NCBI GenBank assembly: GCA_045106765.1
Contig: JBGCFD010000161.1
Location: forward strand, 28,324-92,323
Length of the DNA stretch: 64,000 nt
Source of the DNA: CAJQQY01 sp045106765
GTDB taxonomy: Bacteria; Bacteroidota; Bacteroidia; Chitinophagales; Saprospiraceae
Direction: 5' to 3'
The position numbers and the translations under genes are program-made. The notes under the pieces are model-generated. The model was not told the DNA's origin, searched no databases, and saw nothing but the letters and a program-made list of their open reading frames with translations. How positions within the stretch are numbered: the first letter of the stretch is position 1; each line of letters opens with the position of its first letter. Below are positions 33,559 to 42,565 of the stretch, in pieces.

Positions 33559-34415
33559 TATTTTTTGAAATAAAAAATTCCTCCAAACTGAAACGTCGTT
33601 TGCAAAAAGAAAAAATCTTGTTTGGCTTTGTTATTTCCCACCGAAGAAGTCAGTACATCGAATAAATTAATATATCCACCTTTGATTTCTGTATGAATAA
33701 AATAATGTTTAAAAAGAGTCAAATGTAAACCCGTTTTTAACGAGGCTCCCCAACCTGCAAAATGATAAACATTGATATCATCCTGCCGAAGCAAAGTAAT
33801 ATCCGATCTAGGAATCAATGGGCCAGTTTCAAAACCTTCGATTATTTGTAATTCAATTTTATTTTTTGCCCACTCTTTTTTTTGAAAAAGGTTATCTGCT
33901 CGACTAATCCCAAAGTTGAAATAATTTAACCCATCGGTATGTTCCATTTGTAAAAGAGAAGGGCGAATAATAATATTTTGATTAGAATATTCTCCGTCAT
34001 AAAAATCATGCATTTCTCGAATGTAGCCATCAATCTTCACCTCTTGAGCATCTTGTACCACATACTTCATATGATCCATCGACATCGTAAAAATCCATCG
34101 ATCTCGAAAATAATATCCCATTCCAAAATTGGTTTGGGGAACAGTTAAGCTACTTGGTTTAAAATAAGTTTCAAAAGAGAAATCAGATTGTCGATCTTTG
34201 GCCACTACATCTGACAACGTAAAATCATAAGTGTCCCCTTTGAAATGAATATCTGATTTGGAATAAAATCCTCGATTCCATCCCCAGTAAATATAAAAGC
34301 GACCTTTATTTGTTCGCACTTCATCTTTGACTATTTCATCTTGAGCAAAAATATTTTGGGAAAAAGAAAATAGTAAAAAGAAGAGGCTAATTACGCTTAG
34401 AAAATTGAATTTCAT
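33558..34415 (-). CDS. Predicted outer-membrane protein
   Basis: A 285-residue protein with a signal peptide (LSVISLFFLLFSFSQNIFA then QD, residues ~6-24). The mature region alternates aromatic and Gly/Asn residues in strands such as RFYIYWGWNRGFYS, TNFGMGYYFRDRWIFTMSMDH and GWGASLKTGLHLTLFKHYFIHTE, and closes with a final strand FFLQTTFQFGGIFYF plus two Lys. That pattern indicates a medium-size outer-membrane beta-barrel, perhaps 10-12 strands. I do not recognise the family; no transporter plug or enzymatic motif is present. It is transcribed toward the convergent terminator at 33524 and lies downstream of the acyl-CoA ligase, separated from it by another terminator, so it is likely its own unit. 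Confidence 0.7.
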   Translation of the reverse strand: MKFNFLSVISLFFLLFSFSQNIFAQDEIVKDEVRTNKGRFYIYWGWNRGFYSKSDIHFKGDTYDFTLSDVVAKDRQSDFSFETYFKPSSLTVPQTNFGMGYYFRDRWIFTMSMDHMKYVVQDAQEVKIDGYIREMHDFYDGEYSNQNIIIRPSLLQMEHTDGLNYFNFGISRADNLFQKKEWAKNKIELQIIEGFETGPLIPRSDITLLRQDDINVYHFAGWGASLKTGLHLTLFKHYFIHTEIKGGYINLFDVLTSSVGNNKAKQDFFFLQTTFQFGGIFYFKK

Positions 34416-34490
34416 TTATTTGTTTTTAGAGAAAATTAGGTGTTGGATATATTCAAGGTATTCGATACCTGAAGTTGATTTACAAAATTA

Positions 34491-34527
34491 AAAAATCTCA
34501 TTCGAAATAAATCAAATGAGATTTTTT
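34491..34527. terminator. Hairpin terminator after the acyl-CoA ligase
   Basis: AAAAATCTCATT (34491-34502) pairs exactly with AATGAGATTTTT (34515-34526). It lies just past the stop of the minus-strand ligase gene, with T residues on the correct side. Confidence 0.85.
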
Positions 34528-34556
34528 TAACAAAAATAAAATTTATAACAATACAT

Positions 34557-36227
34557 TTACGATTTTTCTTCTCGAAGCGCACGTCTTAAAATTTTACCCA
34601 CATTTGTTTTTGGAAGTTCCTCTCGAAAGACAATATGTTTTGGTTTTTTATAACCTGTAAATTGTTCTGTACAATATTCTCGCACTTCTTTTTCAGTCAA
34701 TGATTTATCTTTTTTTACAATAAAAACTTTGACTGCTTCTGTTGATTTCTCATCAGGCACTCCGATTGCGGCTACTTCCAAAATTTTTGGATGCATCGCC
34801 AATACATCTTCAATCTCATTTGGATAAACATTAAAACCTGAAACCAAAATCATATCTTTTTTACGATCTACAATTTTAAAAAAACCATCAGCTTGCATCA
34901 TACCAATATCGCCAGTTCGCAACCAGCCATCAGACGAAATAGTTTTGCGAGTTTCCTCAGGACGATTATAATATCCTTTCATTATTTGTGGACCTCTGAT
35001 TTGAATCTCACCGACCTCACCGATAGCAAGCGGTTGATCTTGCTCATTCGCAATTCGCATATCTGTAGAAGGAACAGGAATTCCAATTGTTCCTATTTGT
35101 CCAGTATCATCAATCGGATTAGTAGTCGCTACTGGTGATGATTCCGTCAATCCGTAACCTTCTGTTAAGTTACAGCCAGTTACCTCTTTCCATTTTTCAG
35201 CAACTACTTTTTGGACAGCCATACCGCCGCCAGCCGTTGCTTTTAATGAACTAAAATCAAGTGATGCAAAATCCTTATTATTCAACATTGCATTAAATAA
35301 TGTATTGACTCCAGTTAGAATAGTTATTTTATTATTTTTAAATTCCTTGAGAATTGATCCGATATCACGAGCATTGGTAATTAGAATAGTTCGACTTCCA
35401 ATACTCATCAAAGCTAATGCATTGACTGAAAAAGCAAAAATATGATACATCGGCAAAGGAGACAAAGCGACCTCTTCTTTCTCCTTTAAGAAAGGTCTAA
35501 TCATCGCTCGAAATTGTAGCATATTGGAAATAAGATTTCTATTAGTCAACATCGCACCTTTAGAAACTCCCGTTGTTCCACCTGTGTATTGCAAGACAAT
35601 TACATCTTCTGGTTTTCCTTGCAAATCAGGAAGCGTGAATTTTTTTCCCTGCGACAAAGCTTCTTTAAAAGTTACCGTATTTGGAATATTATATTTTGGA
35701 ACCATTCGTTTGACAGAACGCACGACAAAGTTGGTCAATGTACCTTTAACCGTTCCAAGTAATTCTCCGATGCTAGTGACGATGACAGTTTTGATAGAAG
35801 TATCATGAATTATTTTTTCCAAATTAGCGGCAAAGTTTTCAGCAATTACAATCGCCTTTGCACCCGAATCTGAAAACTGGTGTTTCATCTCACGAGGAGT
35901 ATAAAGTGGATTTGTATTAACGATCACAAGTCCTGCACGTAACGCTCCAAACAAAGCAATCGGATATTGCAAAAGGTTCGGCATCATCAAGGCAACTTTA
36001 TCTCCAGGCTCCAAACCTCTCGACAAAAGATAGGCTCCAAATTGTTTTGACATTTTATCCAACTGATCGAAAGTGATGCTTTTTCCCATGCAAGTAAAGG
36101 CAGGCAATTTTCGATATTTCTCAAAAGTATCTTCAAACATTTCCACCAAATTCTGATATTCAGCAGGGTTGATATTGGCAGGAACTCCACTAGGGTAGTT
36201 TTTTAGCCATGGACGCTCATCACTCAT
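34557..36227 (-). CDS. fadD: Long-chain fatty acid-CoA ligase, AMP-binding family
   Basis: A 556-residue adenylate-forming enzyme that activates fatty acids to acyl-CoA with ATP. Signature motifs: LQYTGGTTGVSKGAMLTNRN (P-loop, ~residues 212-231), PLPMYHIFAF, EGYGLTESSPVAT (A5), DGWLRTGDIGMMQADGFFKI (A7, catalytic Asp), VDRKKDMILVSGFNVYPNEI (linker motif), and the catalytic Lys in PKTNVGKILRRALR near the C-terminus. Length and motif spacing match E. coli FadD (561 aa). No signal peptide; it probably associates with the inner-membrane surface. Role in beta-oxidation or phospholipid fatty-acid recycling. It stands alone with no other fad gene in the window, and is divergent from the exported-protein cluster. 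Confidence 0.93.
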   Translation of the reverse strand: MSDERPWLKNYPSGVPANINPAEYQNLVEMFEDTFEKYRKLPAFTCMGKSITFDQLDKMSKQFGAYLLSRGLEPGDKVALMMPNLLQYPIALFGALRAGLVIVNTNPLYTPREMKHQFSDSGAKAIVIAENFAANLEKIIHDTSIKTVIVTSIGELLGTVKGTLTNFVVRSVKRMVPKYNIPNTVTFKEALSQGKKFTLPDLQGKPEDVIVLQYTGGTTGVSKGAMLTNRNLISNMLQFRAMIRPFLKEKEEVALSPLPMYHIFAFSVNALALMSIGSRTILITNARDIGSILKEFKNNKITILTGVNTLFNAMLNNKDFASLDFSSLKATAGGGMAVQKVVAEKWKEVTGCNLTEGYGLTESSPVATTNPIDDTGQIGTIGIPVPSTDMRIANEQDQPLAIGEVGEIQIRGPQIMKGYYNRPEETRKTISSDGWLRTGDIGMMQADGFFKIVDRKKDMILVSGFNVYPNEIEDVLAMHPKILEVAAIGVPDEKSTEAVKVFIVKKDKSLTEKEVREYCTEQFTGYKKPKHIVFREELPKTNVGKILRRALREEKS

Positions 36228-36387
36228 ATTTATGATTTTATTTTCGTTTCAAAATAGATCGTAAAATAGCTTTTTTTTAAAAAGATGCCCAATTAATTAT
36301 ACTTACATCTTTAAGTCTTTTTTTATATCAAAAGTTAAATTTATAGATAATCATATCCCAAAACAACTTTTCTTGAATTTCATCTAG

Positions 36388-36421
36388 TGTAAAACACGTA
36401 GAAAAATAGTATAAAACACGC
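36388..36421. promoter_or_regulatory. Direct repeats, candidate operator of the exported-protein cluster
   Basis: GTGTAAAACACGTAG (36388-36402) and GTATAAAACACG (36410-36421) share TAAAACACG at a 22-base spacing, about two helix turns, ~75-110 bases before ATG 36497. A reverse-complement copy occurs before another gene of the cluster (41575-41589). Confidence 0.45.
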
Positions 36422-36496
36422 ATTCGTTTTTCCTCCTGTCGGCTTTACTTTTGTTTTATAACAATATCAAATTTTTTCCGCCAAAATACTTTTTAG

Positions 36497-37378
36497 ATGA
36501 AAAATCGCTTTATGATACTTTTATTTGCCATGCTGACTTGGCCATTTTTTCAACCTACCGTATCAGCACAAGTTCTAAATTCTAATTTTTCTAAAAAAAT
36601 AAAAACGATTGATAACTACAAAATCAATCCTAACTCAGGTGATAAAATTCAAGTATCTTCAGAGCATTTTGATAGTGAAGGAAAATTGACGAAAAGTATT
36701 ACGTACAATTCATATCCGGATGGAGATAAGCAAGAACAAAATTGTACTTACGATGCTCGAGGAAATACAAAATGTATCACAACGGATTCCATTGGAAAGC
36801 AAACCTATTTCTATGAGAAAAGGTATGCTGGAAAAAATATTATAGAAGAGAAAAATACTTATAACACAACTAAATATACTTACGATAAAAATGATAATCT
36901 CATATTTAAAGAGGAATACGATAGCGAGGGAAATTTTTCAGATGCTGAAAAACATGAACTTATTTATAGCAAAGGAACTACTGAATTACAAAGTATAACC
37001 ACCTTCAAAAAAAGAGGGAATGGTGAGTTTGAAAAATATGCTGAAACATATTACACTTTTGATGAAGGTAGGTTACAAGAAGAAACGGAGATCAATGTTT
37101 TTGGCAGATATGAGTATCACTATGAATATTTTTCCAATGGGAATTTAAAAGAGAAGCTCACACTTCAAGGAACTAAAGAAAAAATTATTACAAGATATCA
37201 TGAGAATGGAAATCGTAGAGTCGAAGCGATCTTTAGAAGTGAAGATGCTGACTCAGAAAAGATTTTACAGCAAAAAAACAAATGGACTTACGACGAATAT
37301 GGCAATGAAATTATGGTGGAAAGTTTTCGGAATGATGAATTGATTAGCAAGAGAACTAGAGAAATTACTTACTATTAA
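36497..37378 (+). CDS. Exported protein with YD-like repeats
   Basis: A 293-residue exported protein. Signal peptide MILLFAMLTWPFFQPTVSA (residues ~6-24) then QV. The body consists of degenerate beta-hairpin repeats of the RHS/YD kind: NCTYDARGNTKCI, YTYDKNDNLIFKEEYDSEGN, YYTFDEGRLQEETEINVFGR, YHYEYFSNGNLKEKLTLQGT and WTYDEYGNEIMVESF, each with a T/Y-Y-D-x-x-G-N core roughly every 20-40 residues. In this short form, such repeats are common in Bacteroidota exported proteins; no toxin domain follows. Probably a carbohydrate- or surface-interaction scaffold. It is the first gene of a plus-strand block; candidate operator repeats lie upstream. Confidence 0.75.
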   Translation: MKNRFMILLFAMLTWPFFQPTVSAQVLNSNFSKKIKTIDNYKINPNSGDKIQVSSEHFDSEGKLTKSITYNSYPDGDKQEQNCTYDARGNTKCITTDSIGKQTYFYEKRYAGKNIIEEKNTYNTTKYTYDKNDNLIFKEEYDSEGNFSDAEKHELIYSKGTTELQSITTFKKRGNGEFEKYAETYYTFDEGRLQEETEINVFGRYEYHYEYFSNGNLKEKLTLQGTKEKIITRYHENGNRRVEAIFRSEDADSEKILQQKNKWTYDEYGNEIMVESFRNDELISKRTREITYY

Positions 37379-37401
37379 TTCATCGTTAAGATTATATTCC
37401 C

Positions 37402-37845
37402 ATGGATTTGTTTGAATCTTTTTATGCAACACTTTACCACTCACGAAAGAGAGAAGACTTGCCTGTTTCAGATTCTCCATTTACAGGGAATCTTGTATTA
37501 GCTATTTCTCTTTTTATGTTGACGGCAAGTATTCTTGGAATCTTGATATTGACATTTCCAAGTCTAGGTGATGCTTTTTCTGATTGGTTAAAAGATACTT
37601 TTGGAAGAAACGGAGGAAGAACGATTAGCCGAATTTTAGTGGTTTTTGGGATTGCATTGTTTTATCCACTTGTTCGATGTACAGTTGGAACGGATTTTAA
37701 TTATAGAAAAATCATACGTGATTGTGATTCCATGTCAGAAGAAGAATTTAAAAAAGCATCGAAAAAGGGAGCAATATTTATGCGTGTGAGTTTGGGACTT
37801 TGGGTAATTCCTGTTATGATTTTTTTGATAAAAACATTTTTGTAA
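37402..37845 (+). CDS. Small membrane protein of unknown function
   Basis: A 147-residue protein with three predicted membrane helices: LAISLFMLTASILGILILTF (~33-52), ISRILVVFGIALFYPLV (~74-92) and FMRVSLGLWVIPVMIFLI (~126-144). Between them is a cytosolic or periplasmic loop with a conserved-looking DSMSEEEFKKASKKG helix. It follows the YD-repeat gene by 23 bases, so it is probably in the same transcript. Its stop codon TAA (37843-37845) lies inside a copy of the dispersed GTAAGTCGGGTTTCC repeat. No known family. Function unknown. Confidence 0.7.
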   Translation: MDLFESFYATLYHSRKREDLPVSDSPFTGNLVLAISLFMLTASILGILILTFPSLGDAFSDWLKDTFGRNGGRTISRILVVFGIALFYPLVRCTVGTDFNYRKIIRDCDSMSEEEFKKASKKGAIFMRVSLGLWVIPVMIFLIKTFL

Positions 37846-37864
37846 GTCGGGTTTCCAAACTCGA
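37841..37864 (+). repeat. GTAAGTC dispersed repeat, copy A
   Basis: TGTAAGTCGGGTTTCCAAAC followed by TCGA. The TAA of this copy is the stop codon of the preceding membrane-protein gene. Other copies: 41525-41545 (weak), 43831-43858, 43890-43917, 53463-53486 and 53513-53536. Confidence 0.75.
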
Positions 37865-37924
37865 TTAAATTTAAATAACAAGTACACAAAAGTAGTTCTT
37901 AACTTTTGAATACCAATTAGCCTT

Positions 37925-40267
37925 ATGAAAAAACAACTCATTCTTATCCTCTTTTTATTAGGAAACTTGACGTCAGGTTTTTCTAATAACAATACAATTA
38001 CAAATGAAAAAACAGATTTCGATGACCTTGTCGGAATGTATAATGGGTTCTCTTTGATGGAAGAAGGGCTAGATGATGCCAATAAAATTACAGCCGAGTT
38101 GACTTCAGATTTTCATTTGAAAATCACCGAAAATTTTGATGGACTTTTGGTAGATCATTTTAATGAAAAAATATCTCCGCAAGCTGGAGGGGAGATGAAA
38201 GATGGAGGTTATCTTTTCGAATTTAAGGCTGTATCGAGTGAAAGTGAATTTTCTGTTATTCGGATTATCATACATGACGAAGTTATTCTATCAGGTACTA
38301 ATTTATCCATGTCTATTTCATTTATGAAACACTCAGAAGAGAAAGGCATTTTTGCGGTGAGTAAAGAAGGCGGAGATCCTAAGAAACCTTCTAAAAGTAT
38401 CAATTTTTCAGATATACATAATTCCATTTTTTATACTGGCAAAACGCAAGATGATACTTTCGGTGATTTCAAAATTGAATGGTATCCCTCTGAAGGAATT
38501 GGTTATTTAAGTTACAAAAATGTGGTTAATGTTTTCAAGATTGAAAAGAAGAAACATAAATATCGGTTGACTAATAAATACGGTATTGATTTGGAATATA
38601 TTTACAACGATCGGGGCGGAAAGAAAATGAAATTGCTTGACATTCATAGAGGAAGAAAATTATTAGAGAAGAGTGTTAAATACGGGAATAGAATAAGTGC
38701 GAAAGCAATTGGCGACGAAAAAGATTTTTTAATAAAAATTGGTGCCTCTTTTTATGATGCAATCCATGACCGATTTAAACCAAAAGGAAATTACACTTTA
38801 ACTCACGACAATAAATTAAACGGCAAAGGGATTAAGATTTTGAGTAATGAGGAACAATTCGTCATATATGCAGGTGGAGTAAAGGATGGAATATTTCATG
38901 GTAAAGGTTTAACAGCACAAGAGGGTGAGAGTGGTAGTGGTGTTTTTCAAAATGGAATACGACATGGACAATTCGAGATAACGCTGTCTAATGGTGGTTT
39001 CGCAGCGGGCGAATTTATCAAAGGAATACAAGAAGGTCTTTGGAAAATAAAACATGCTAACGGCGCTACATTTGATATGGTTTTTGAAAATGGGAAAAAA
39101 ATAAATAGCACTCATACTAATAGTCATTTGAGAGTTAAAAACAAAAGGATTCAGCAACTTATGGATAAGGCAAATAACGAGAACCAAATCCTGACTAAAT
39201 ACAAAGACTTAGTAGAGGCTAAAAAAAGATGCGTCAATCTTGATAAAAAAGAAAATTACCTTTCTGATTATAAATATTGTATAACGGGTACAAAGGACGA
39301 AATAAATGGATTGACTTCTGCCATGTCAGCACAAATACAACTCTTAAAAAAAATAATGGTAGAAGCGAAAAAAGATGGTTGTTTTGAAACAGCCGAAACG
39401 ATAGAAGCCGTACGTCATAAATTACAAATTGCGAAGGATAGATATTCAAGTGCCAGTTACTATCTTAAAGACCTTTTAGCTGCGTCTAGTAGGAAAGATA
39501 TAGAAAAAGAAGTAGGTAAAATTTCAAAATATATGGAAGATGGTTCGGACTTTTTAGATCAATATTATGGAAGTCGGATTCTTATTAAATCATGTTTTGA
39601 ATATACTGGTATAGGTTCTAGTTCATCTTCTTCTCGTTCTGCTGCGCAAAAAAAATCGACTGTAAAAACTCAAACTTCTAAATCAACGAATCAAAAGTCG
39701 ACTAGGAAAATCCAGCCTTCTAACTCAACGAATCAAAAATCCACTTCCCAAAAATCAACTGTTGCAACTTCTAGTCCTGTTGTCTATCCTGTTTTTACGG
39801 GGAAATATGAAGGCGATAATTTACTGCTTTTGATGGGACGAAAAATAGATGACCCTGCGGTGCAAGGACTTTTAAAAAATTCATATTTCGATTTTGAAGA
39901 ATCATTCAATGGTGTTTCAAAAGTGCAGAAAAAATTTACGTGTAATAAATATAGATTTTCCATAAAATTTGAAAATGGAATTTTAACTCAAATGAGTTTC
40001 AAGTATTTATCTTTTGATAAAACTGGATATTTCAAAAAGAGAATGCCTCTTGGAATCCCAATGGCAAAGCCTCTAAGCAAAATGAAAAACATGAAGGATA
40101 ATTGGAAATTATTTGAATATGGTTCTGCTCGTGATTACTCCATATCAAAATATCAATTGTCTTTTGAAGCGAAAGGAGATGTTAACGATGGAGGTGTCAT
40201 TCAGATAGTCAATATAAGTGCAGAAGATGTAAAGGATTGGAATAGTTATTATCAACAATTTAAGTAA
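37925..40267 (+). CDS. Exported MORN-like repeat protein with lineage-specific beta domain
   Basis: A 780-residue exported protein with a signal peptide (LILILFLLGNLTSGFS, residues ~4-19). Residues ~30-155 form a domain also seen in the gene at 40301: L-x-G-x-Y-x-G at the start and KEGGDPKKP at the end. The middle (~300-390) has MORN-type hairpins (GKGIKILSNEEQF, FHGKGLTAQEGESGSGVFQNG, IQEGLWKIKHANGATFDMVFENG). A coiled-coil helical part (~400-555) follows, then a Ser/Thr/Lys/Gln linker with repeated STNQKST units (~570-620), and a C-terminal beta region (VFTGKYEGDNLLLLMG) that again resembles the first domain. Position after the YD-repeat and membrane genes suggests an operon. Molecular role unknown. 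Confidence 0.75.
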   Translation: MKKQLILILFLLGNLTSGFSNNNTITNEKTDFDDLVGMYNGFSLMEEGLDDANKITAELTSDFHLKITENFDGLLVDHFNEKISPQAGGEMKDGGYLFEFKAVSSESEFSVIRIIIHDEVILSGTNLSMSISFMKHSEEKGIFAVSKEGGDPKKPSKSINFSDIHNSIFYTGKTQDDTFGDFKIEWYPSEGIGYLSYKNVVNVFKIEKKKHKYRLTNKYGIDLEYIYNDRGGKKMKLLDIHRGRKLLEKSVKYGNRISAKAIGDEKDFLIKIGASFYDAIHDRFKPKGNYTLTHDNKLNGKGIKILSNEEQFVIYAGGVKDGIFHGKGLTAQEGESGSGVFQNGIRHGQFEITLSNGGFAAGEFIKGIQEGLWKIKHANGATFDMVFENGKKINSTHTNSHLRVKNKRIQQLMDKANNENQILTKYKDLVEAKKRCVNLDKKENYLSDYKYCITGTKDEINGLTSAMSAQIQLLKKIMVEAKKDGCFETAETIEAVRHKLQIAKDRYSSASYYLKDLLAASSRKDIEKEVGKISKYMEDGSDFLDQYYGSRILIKSCFEYTGIGSSSSSSRSAAQKKSTVKTQTSKSTNQKSTRKIQPSNSTNQKSTSQKSTVATSSPVVYPVFTGKYEGDNLLLLMGRKIDDPAVQGLLKNSYFDFEESFNGVSKVQKKFTCNKYRFSIKFENGILTQMSFKYLSFDKTGYFKKRMPLGIPMAKPLSKMKNMKDNWKLFEYGSARDYSISKYQLSFEAKGDVNDGGVIQIVNISAEDVKDWNSYYQQFK

Positions 40268-40300
40268 ACCAAATTTGAACAATCGATCTAAAAAATAGAC

Positions 40301-41530
40301 ATGAAAAAGCAGATTTTAATTCTCGTAAATATATTGTTATACACTTGCGCATTTTCTCAAGATCCGATGAATGGGTTTCCTGTAGATATTCTAAAAGGAA
40401 ATTATCAAGGGCATAAATTTGATGTAGCTAACTCAAAAATGGACGCAAGTAAAGATTACAAAATCACCTTTGCAAATGATAATACATTTTCCATCGAAGC
40501 AAAAGTAGGTGGAAGTTGGCGAAAATTATTGACCGAAAAAGTCGAAGCTAAAAGTGCAAAGTCAAATGAAAAAACAAAAGGCATAGCTTATGAATTTGAT
40601 ATATTGAACTCAACAAATTATAGTAGTCTCGGAATTACAACCGTAGGAGAAAGCCGTTTGAGTTTTTATGGGAAAGGAGTTGTATTTACGTTGTTACAAA
40701 AAACTTCCAATAATGAAATCGTTTATGTAATGGACAAAGAAGGCGGGAATCCTAATCCGCAAAAAGAAAAAGAAGAGAGAGACTTGCTGGCAAAAGAAAG
40801 AAAGAAGAAACAAAAAAAACAGGATAGAAAAGATAAAAGATTTGATCGATGGGGAGCAATGGCAGGTGCAGGATTTGTCACGTCCGATCATAATTTTGAT
40901 GATGTAAATACAGTCATTGATCAGTTTAATAAATTACCAGATGTAGAACAATCGATTGGAGAGCTTTCTAATATGTGGGGCGCATTTGTAGAAGCAGATT
41001 TTTACTTAGGGAATTTATATTTGGGAGTCGATGTGGCATGGCGACAAAACGAAACTTTTGGAATTCGTCCCAATTCTTTAGGTACTGCAAATAGCACTTA
41101 TTTTCGAATGGAACATAAAACTTTTGGTGGGCAAGTTGGAATAATTTTACACCCGAATAATTGGTTAAAAATAGCACTCGGCGGAGCAATCCATTCTGGG
41201 AAATATAAATTCCTATCTGCTCGATATAAAAATGAAGATGAACGAGAAGGGAAAAATATCGGTGACCTCTTTTCGCCACAAGATGCTAAACTAAAACACT
41301 TAGGAGGTTTTGCAAAAATATTTTTAGGGAATTTTAGCGAAAGAGATGGATTCAAATTTCGGTTTTTTGTGGAAGGACAATATATGGTTGGTTTGAATGA
41401 ATATAACTTACTCAAAGTTAATGAAGCATTTAATCCAACAACTTTTATGAATGATGATAACGAAAATTTGAATATCGATAATTCATTTATTGGATTAAAG
41501 ATAGGATTGTTGGCAGGATTAGGATTGTAA
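40301..41530 (+). CDS. Exported protein: shared N-terminal domain plus outer-membrane beta-barrel
   Basis: A 409-residue protein with a signal peptide (ILILVNILLYTCAFS then QDP, residues ~4-20). Residues ~25-155 are a beta domain related to the N-terminus of the preceding gene product (ILKGNYQGHKF at the start, VMDKEGGNPNPQK at the end). A charged linker (LLAKERKKKQKKQDRKDKRF, ~160-180) joins it to a barrel-like region (~185-409) with strands such as WGAFVEADFYLGNLYLGVDV, WLKIALGGAIHSGKY and FRFFVEGQYMVGLNEY, ending in GLKIGLLAGLGL. The barrel would place it in the outer membrane with the domain on the periplasmic side. It lies 33 bases after the MORN-like gene and is probably co-transcribed. 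Confidence 0.72.
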   Translation: MKKQILILVNILLYTCAFSQDPMNGFPVDILKGNYQGHKFDVANSKMDASKDYKITFANDNTFSIEAKVGGSWRKLLTEKVEAKSAKSNEKTKGIAYEFDILNSTNYSSLGITTVGESRLSFYGKGVVFTLLQKTSNNEIVYVMDKEGGNPNPQKEKEERDLLAKERKKKQKKQDRKDKRFDRWGAMAGAGFVTSDHNFDDVNTVIDQFNKLPDVEQSIGELSNMWGAFVEADFYLGNLYLGVDVAWRQNETFGIRPNSLGTANSTYFRMEHKTFGGQVGIILHPNNWLKIALGGAIHSGKYKFLSARYKNEDEREGKNIGDLFSPQDAKLKHLGGFAKIFLGNFSERDGFKFRFFVEGQYMVGLNEYNLLKVNEAFNPTTFMNDDNENLNIDNSFIGLKIGLLAGLGL

Positions 41531-41545
41531 AACGGATTTCCAAAA
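41525..41545 (+). repeat. GTAAGTC dispersed repeat, degenerate copy B
   Basis: TTGTAAAACGGATTTCCAAA is similar to copy A, with AACGG in place of GTCGG. Its TAA (41528-41530) is the stop codon of the preceding gene, as in the better copies. Confidence 0.4.
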
Positions 41546-41574
41546 TTATTCTACTTGTCTAAAAATAGCAAGAG

Positions 41575-41589
41575 CTACGTGTTTTATAC
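41575..41589 (-). promoter_or_regulatory. Candidate operator copy (GTATAAAACACGTAG, reverse strand)
   Basis: CTACGTGTTTTATAC is the reverse complement of GTATAAAACACGTAG, one base different from the box at 36388-36402. It is 82 bases before ATG 41671, comparable to the distance of the other boxes from their gene. Confidence 0.4.
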
Positions 41590-41670
41590 CATTTGAATTT
41601 TAAGAGAAAATAAAAAATGCGGAGCGCCGTTTTAAAAACTCATTTTCACTTTTACCCTAAAAAAATCACC

Positions 41671-42510
41671 ATGAGAAAATCCATTATTTTATCCACGCTT
41701 TTTTTATTTGCTACATTTTTTCTTCAGGCTAAAAAGATTCTTTTGACTGAAGCAGTCGAAAAAGGATTAGTAGAAATTGCTGCTGAAGGCGAAGGCGGAC
41801 ACACCGGCAAATGTTTAAAATTAAAAATTAAAAATCTTCGAAAAAAGAAATTAGAAATTGAAATCCCCGCAGGTTTGATTTTTAATTCTAATGATGAAGA
41901 TCATCAGGATTTGATGACGACTCAAGAAAGAATATTGGCTATCGAAGGCAATAAAAAACGAGTTGCTAAAATGTATGCAGCTTGTGTAGAAGCACCCAAA
42001 GGTTCGCCGACAGTTGGTAGTGGATTCAATATGAGTATGTTGGCAACGGGGCATTTGTTACAAATAGCAAAGTTTTTAGCTAAGGAGAAATTATATAAAA
42101 ATGAAGCAGCTCAATATGCCGTTTGGGCAGCAAGTGACAATAAGCGAGTAGAAAATATTGACCACGGAAAACTAGCTAATTACGTTGCAGACTTATTAGG
42201 AAAACCTCGACCTGAATATGTAGTCGTTCATAAAACGACCAGTCTTCCAGGCGAACCGGCTTACCGAGAAGCACCTTCCATCATCAAAGGAAGATGGAAA
42301 TTTAAAATGGAAGAGGATAAAATTATGACTTTTGGATTATACACTTTGGAAGGCGAATTGAGGCATGCTTTTTTTGAAAATAAGAAAAAGATAAAGGGTT
42401 TGCACAAATTCAGTTTTACTTTCAAGGTTTTCAATATGCCACAAGGGGAATATCTTATTCGGTTGATAAGTGGGGGAGAAGTTATAGAGGAAAAGAAGGT
42501 GCGATTCTAA
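41671..42510 (+). CDS. Exported protein of unknown function
   Basis: A 279-residue protein, started at ATG 41671 to give a signal peptide (KSIILSTLFLFATFFLQA, residues ~3-20); the 18 upstream codons are not convincing. The first half has a beta strand region (KLKIKNLRKKKLEIEIPAGL) followed by a helical stretch with AAQYAVWAASDN (~residues 145-156), a pattern seen in thioester-type and related exported domains where a short 'AVWA' helix follows the strand core; no Cys-Gln thioester pair is apparent. The C-terminal part (~200-279) is a single beta sandwich (GRWKFKMEEDKIMTFGLYTL through GEYLIRLISGG). It is the last gene of the plus-strand block. Function unknown. Confidence 0.68.
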   Translation: MRKSIILSTLFLFATFFLQAKKILLTEAVEKGLVEIAAEGEGGHTGKCLKLKIKNLRKKKLEIEIPAGLIFNSNDEDHQDLMTTQERILAIEGNKKRVAKMYAACVEAPKGSPTVGSGFNMSMLATGHLLQIAKFLAKEKLYKNEAAQYAVWAASDNKRVENIDHGKLANYVADLLGKPRPEYVVVHKTTSLPGEPAYREAPSIIKGRWKFKMEEDKIMTFGLYTLEGELRHAFFENKKKIKGLHKFSFTFKVFNMPQGEYLIRLISGGEVIEEKKVRF

Positions 42511-42565
42511 AAAAAAATATTTTGTTTTTGTTTGTAACAATACATTCACATGTTGTGTGGGTAAA

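Noticed and set aside
36497..37378. RHS polymorphic toxin
   Set aside because: Repeats are few, the protein is short and no toxin domain or immunity gene follows.
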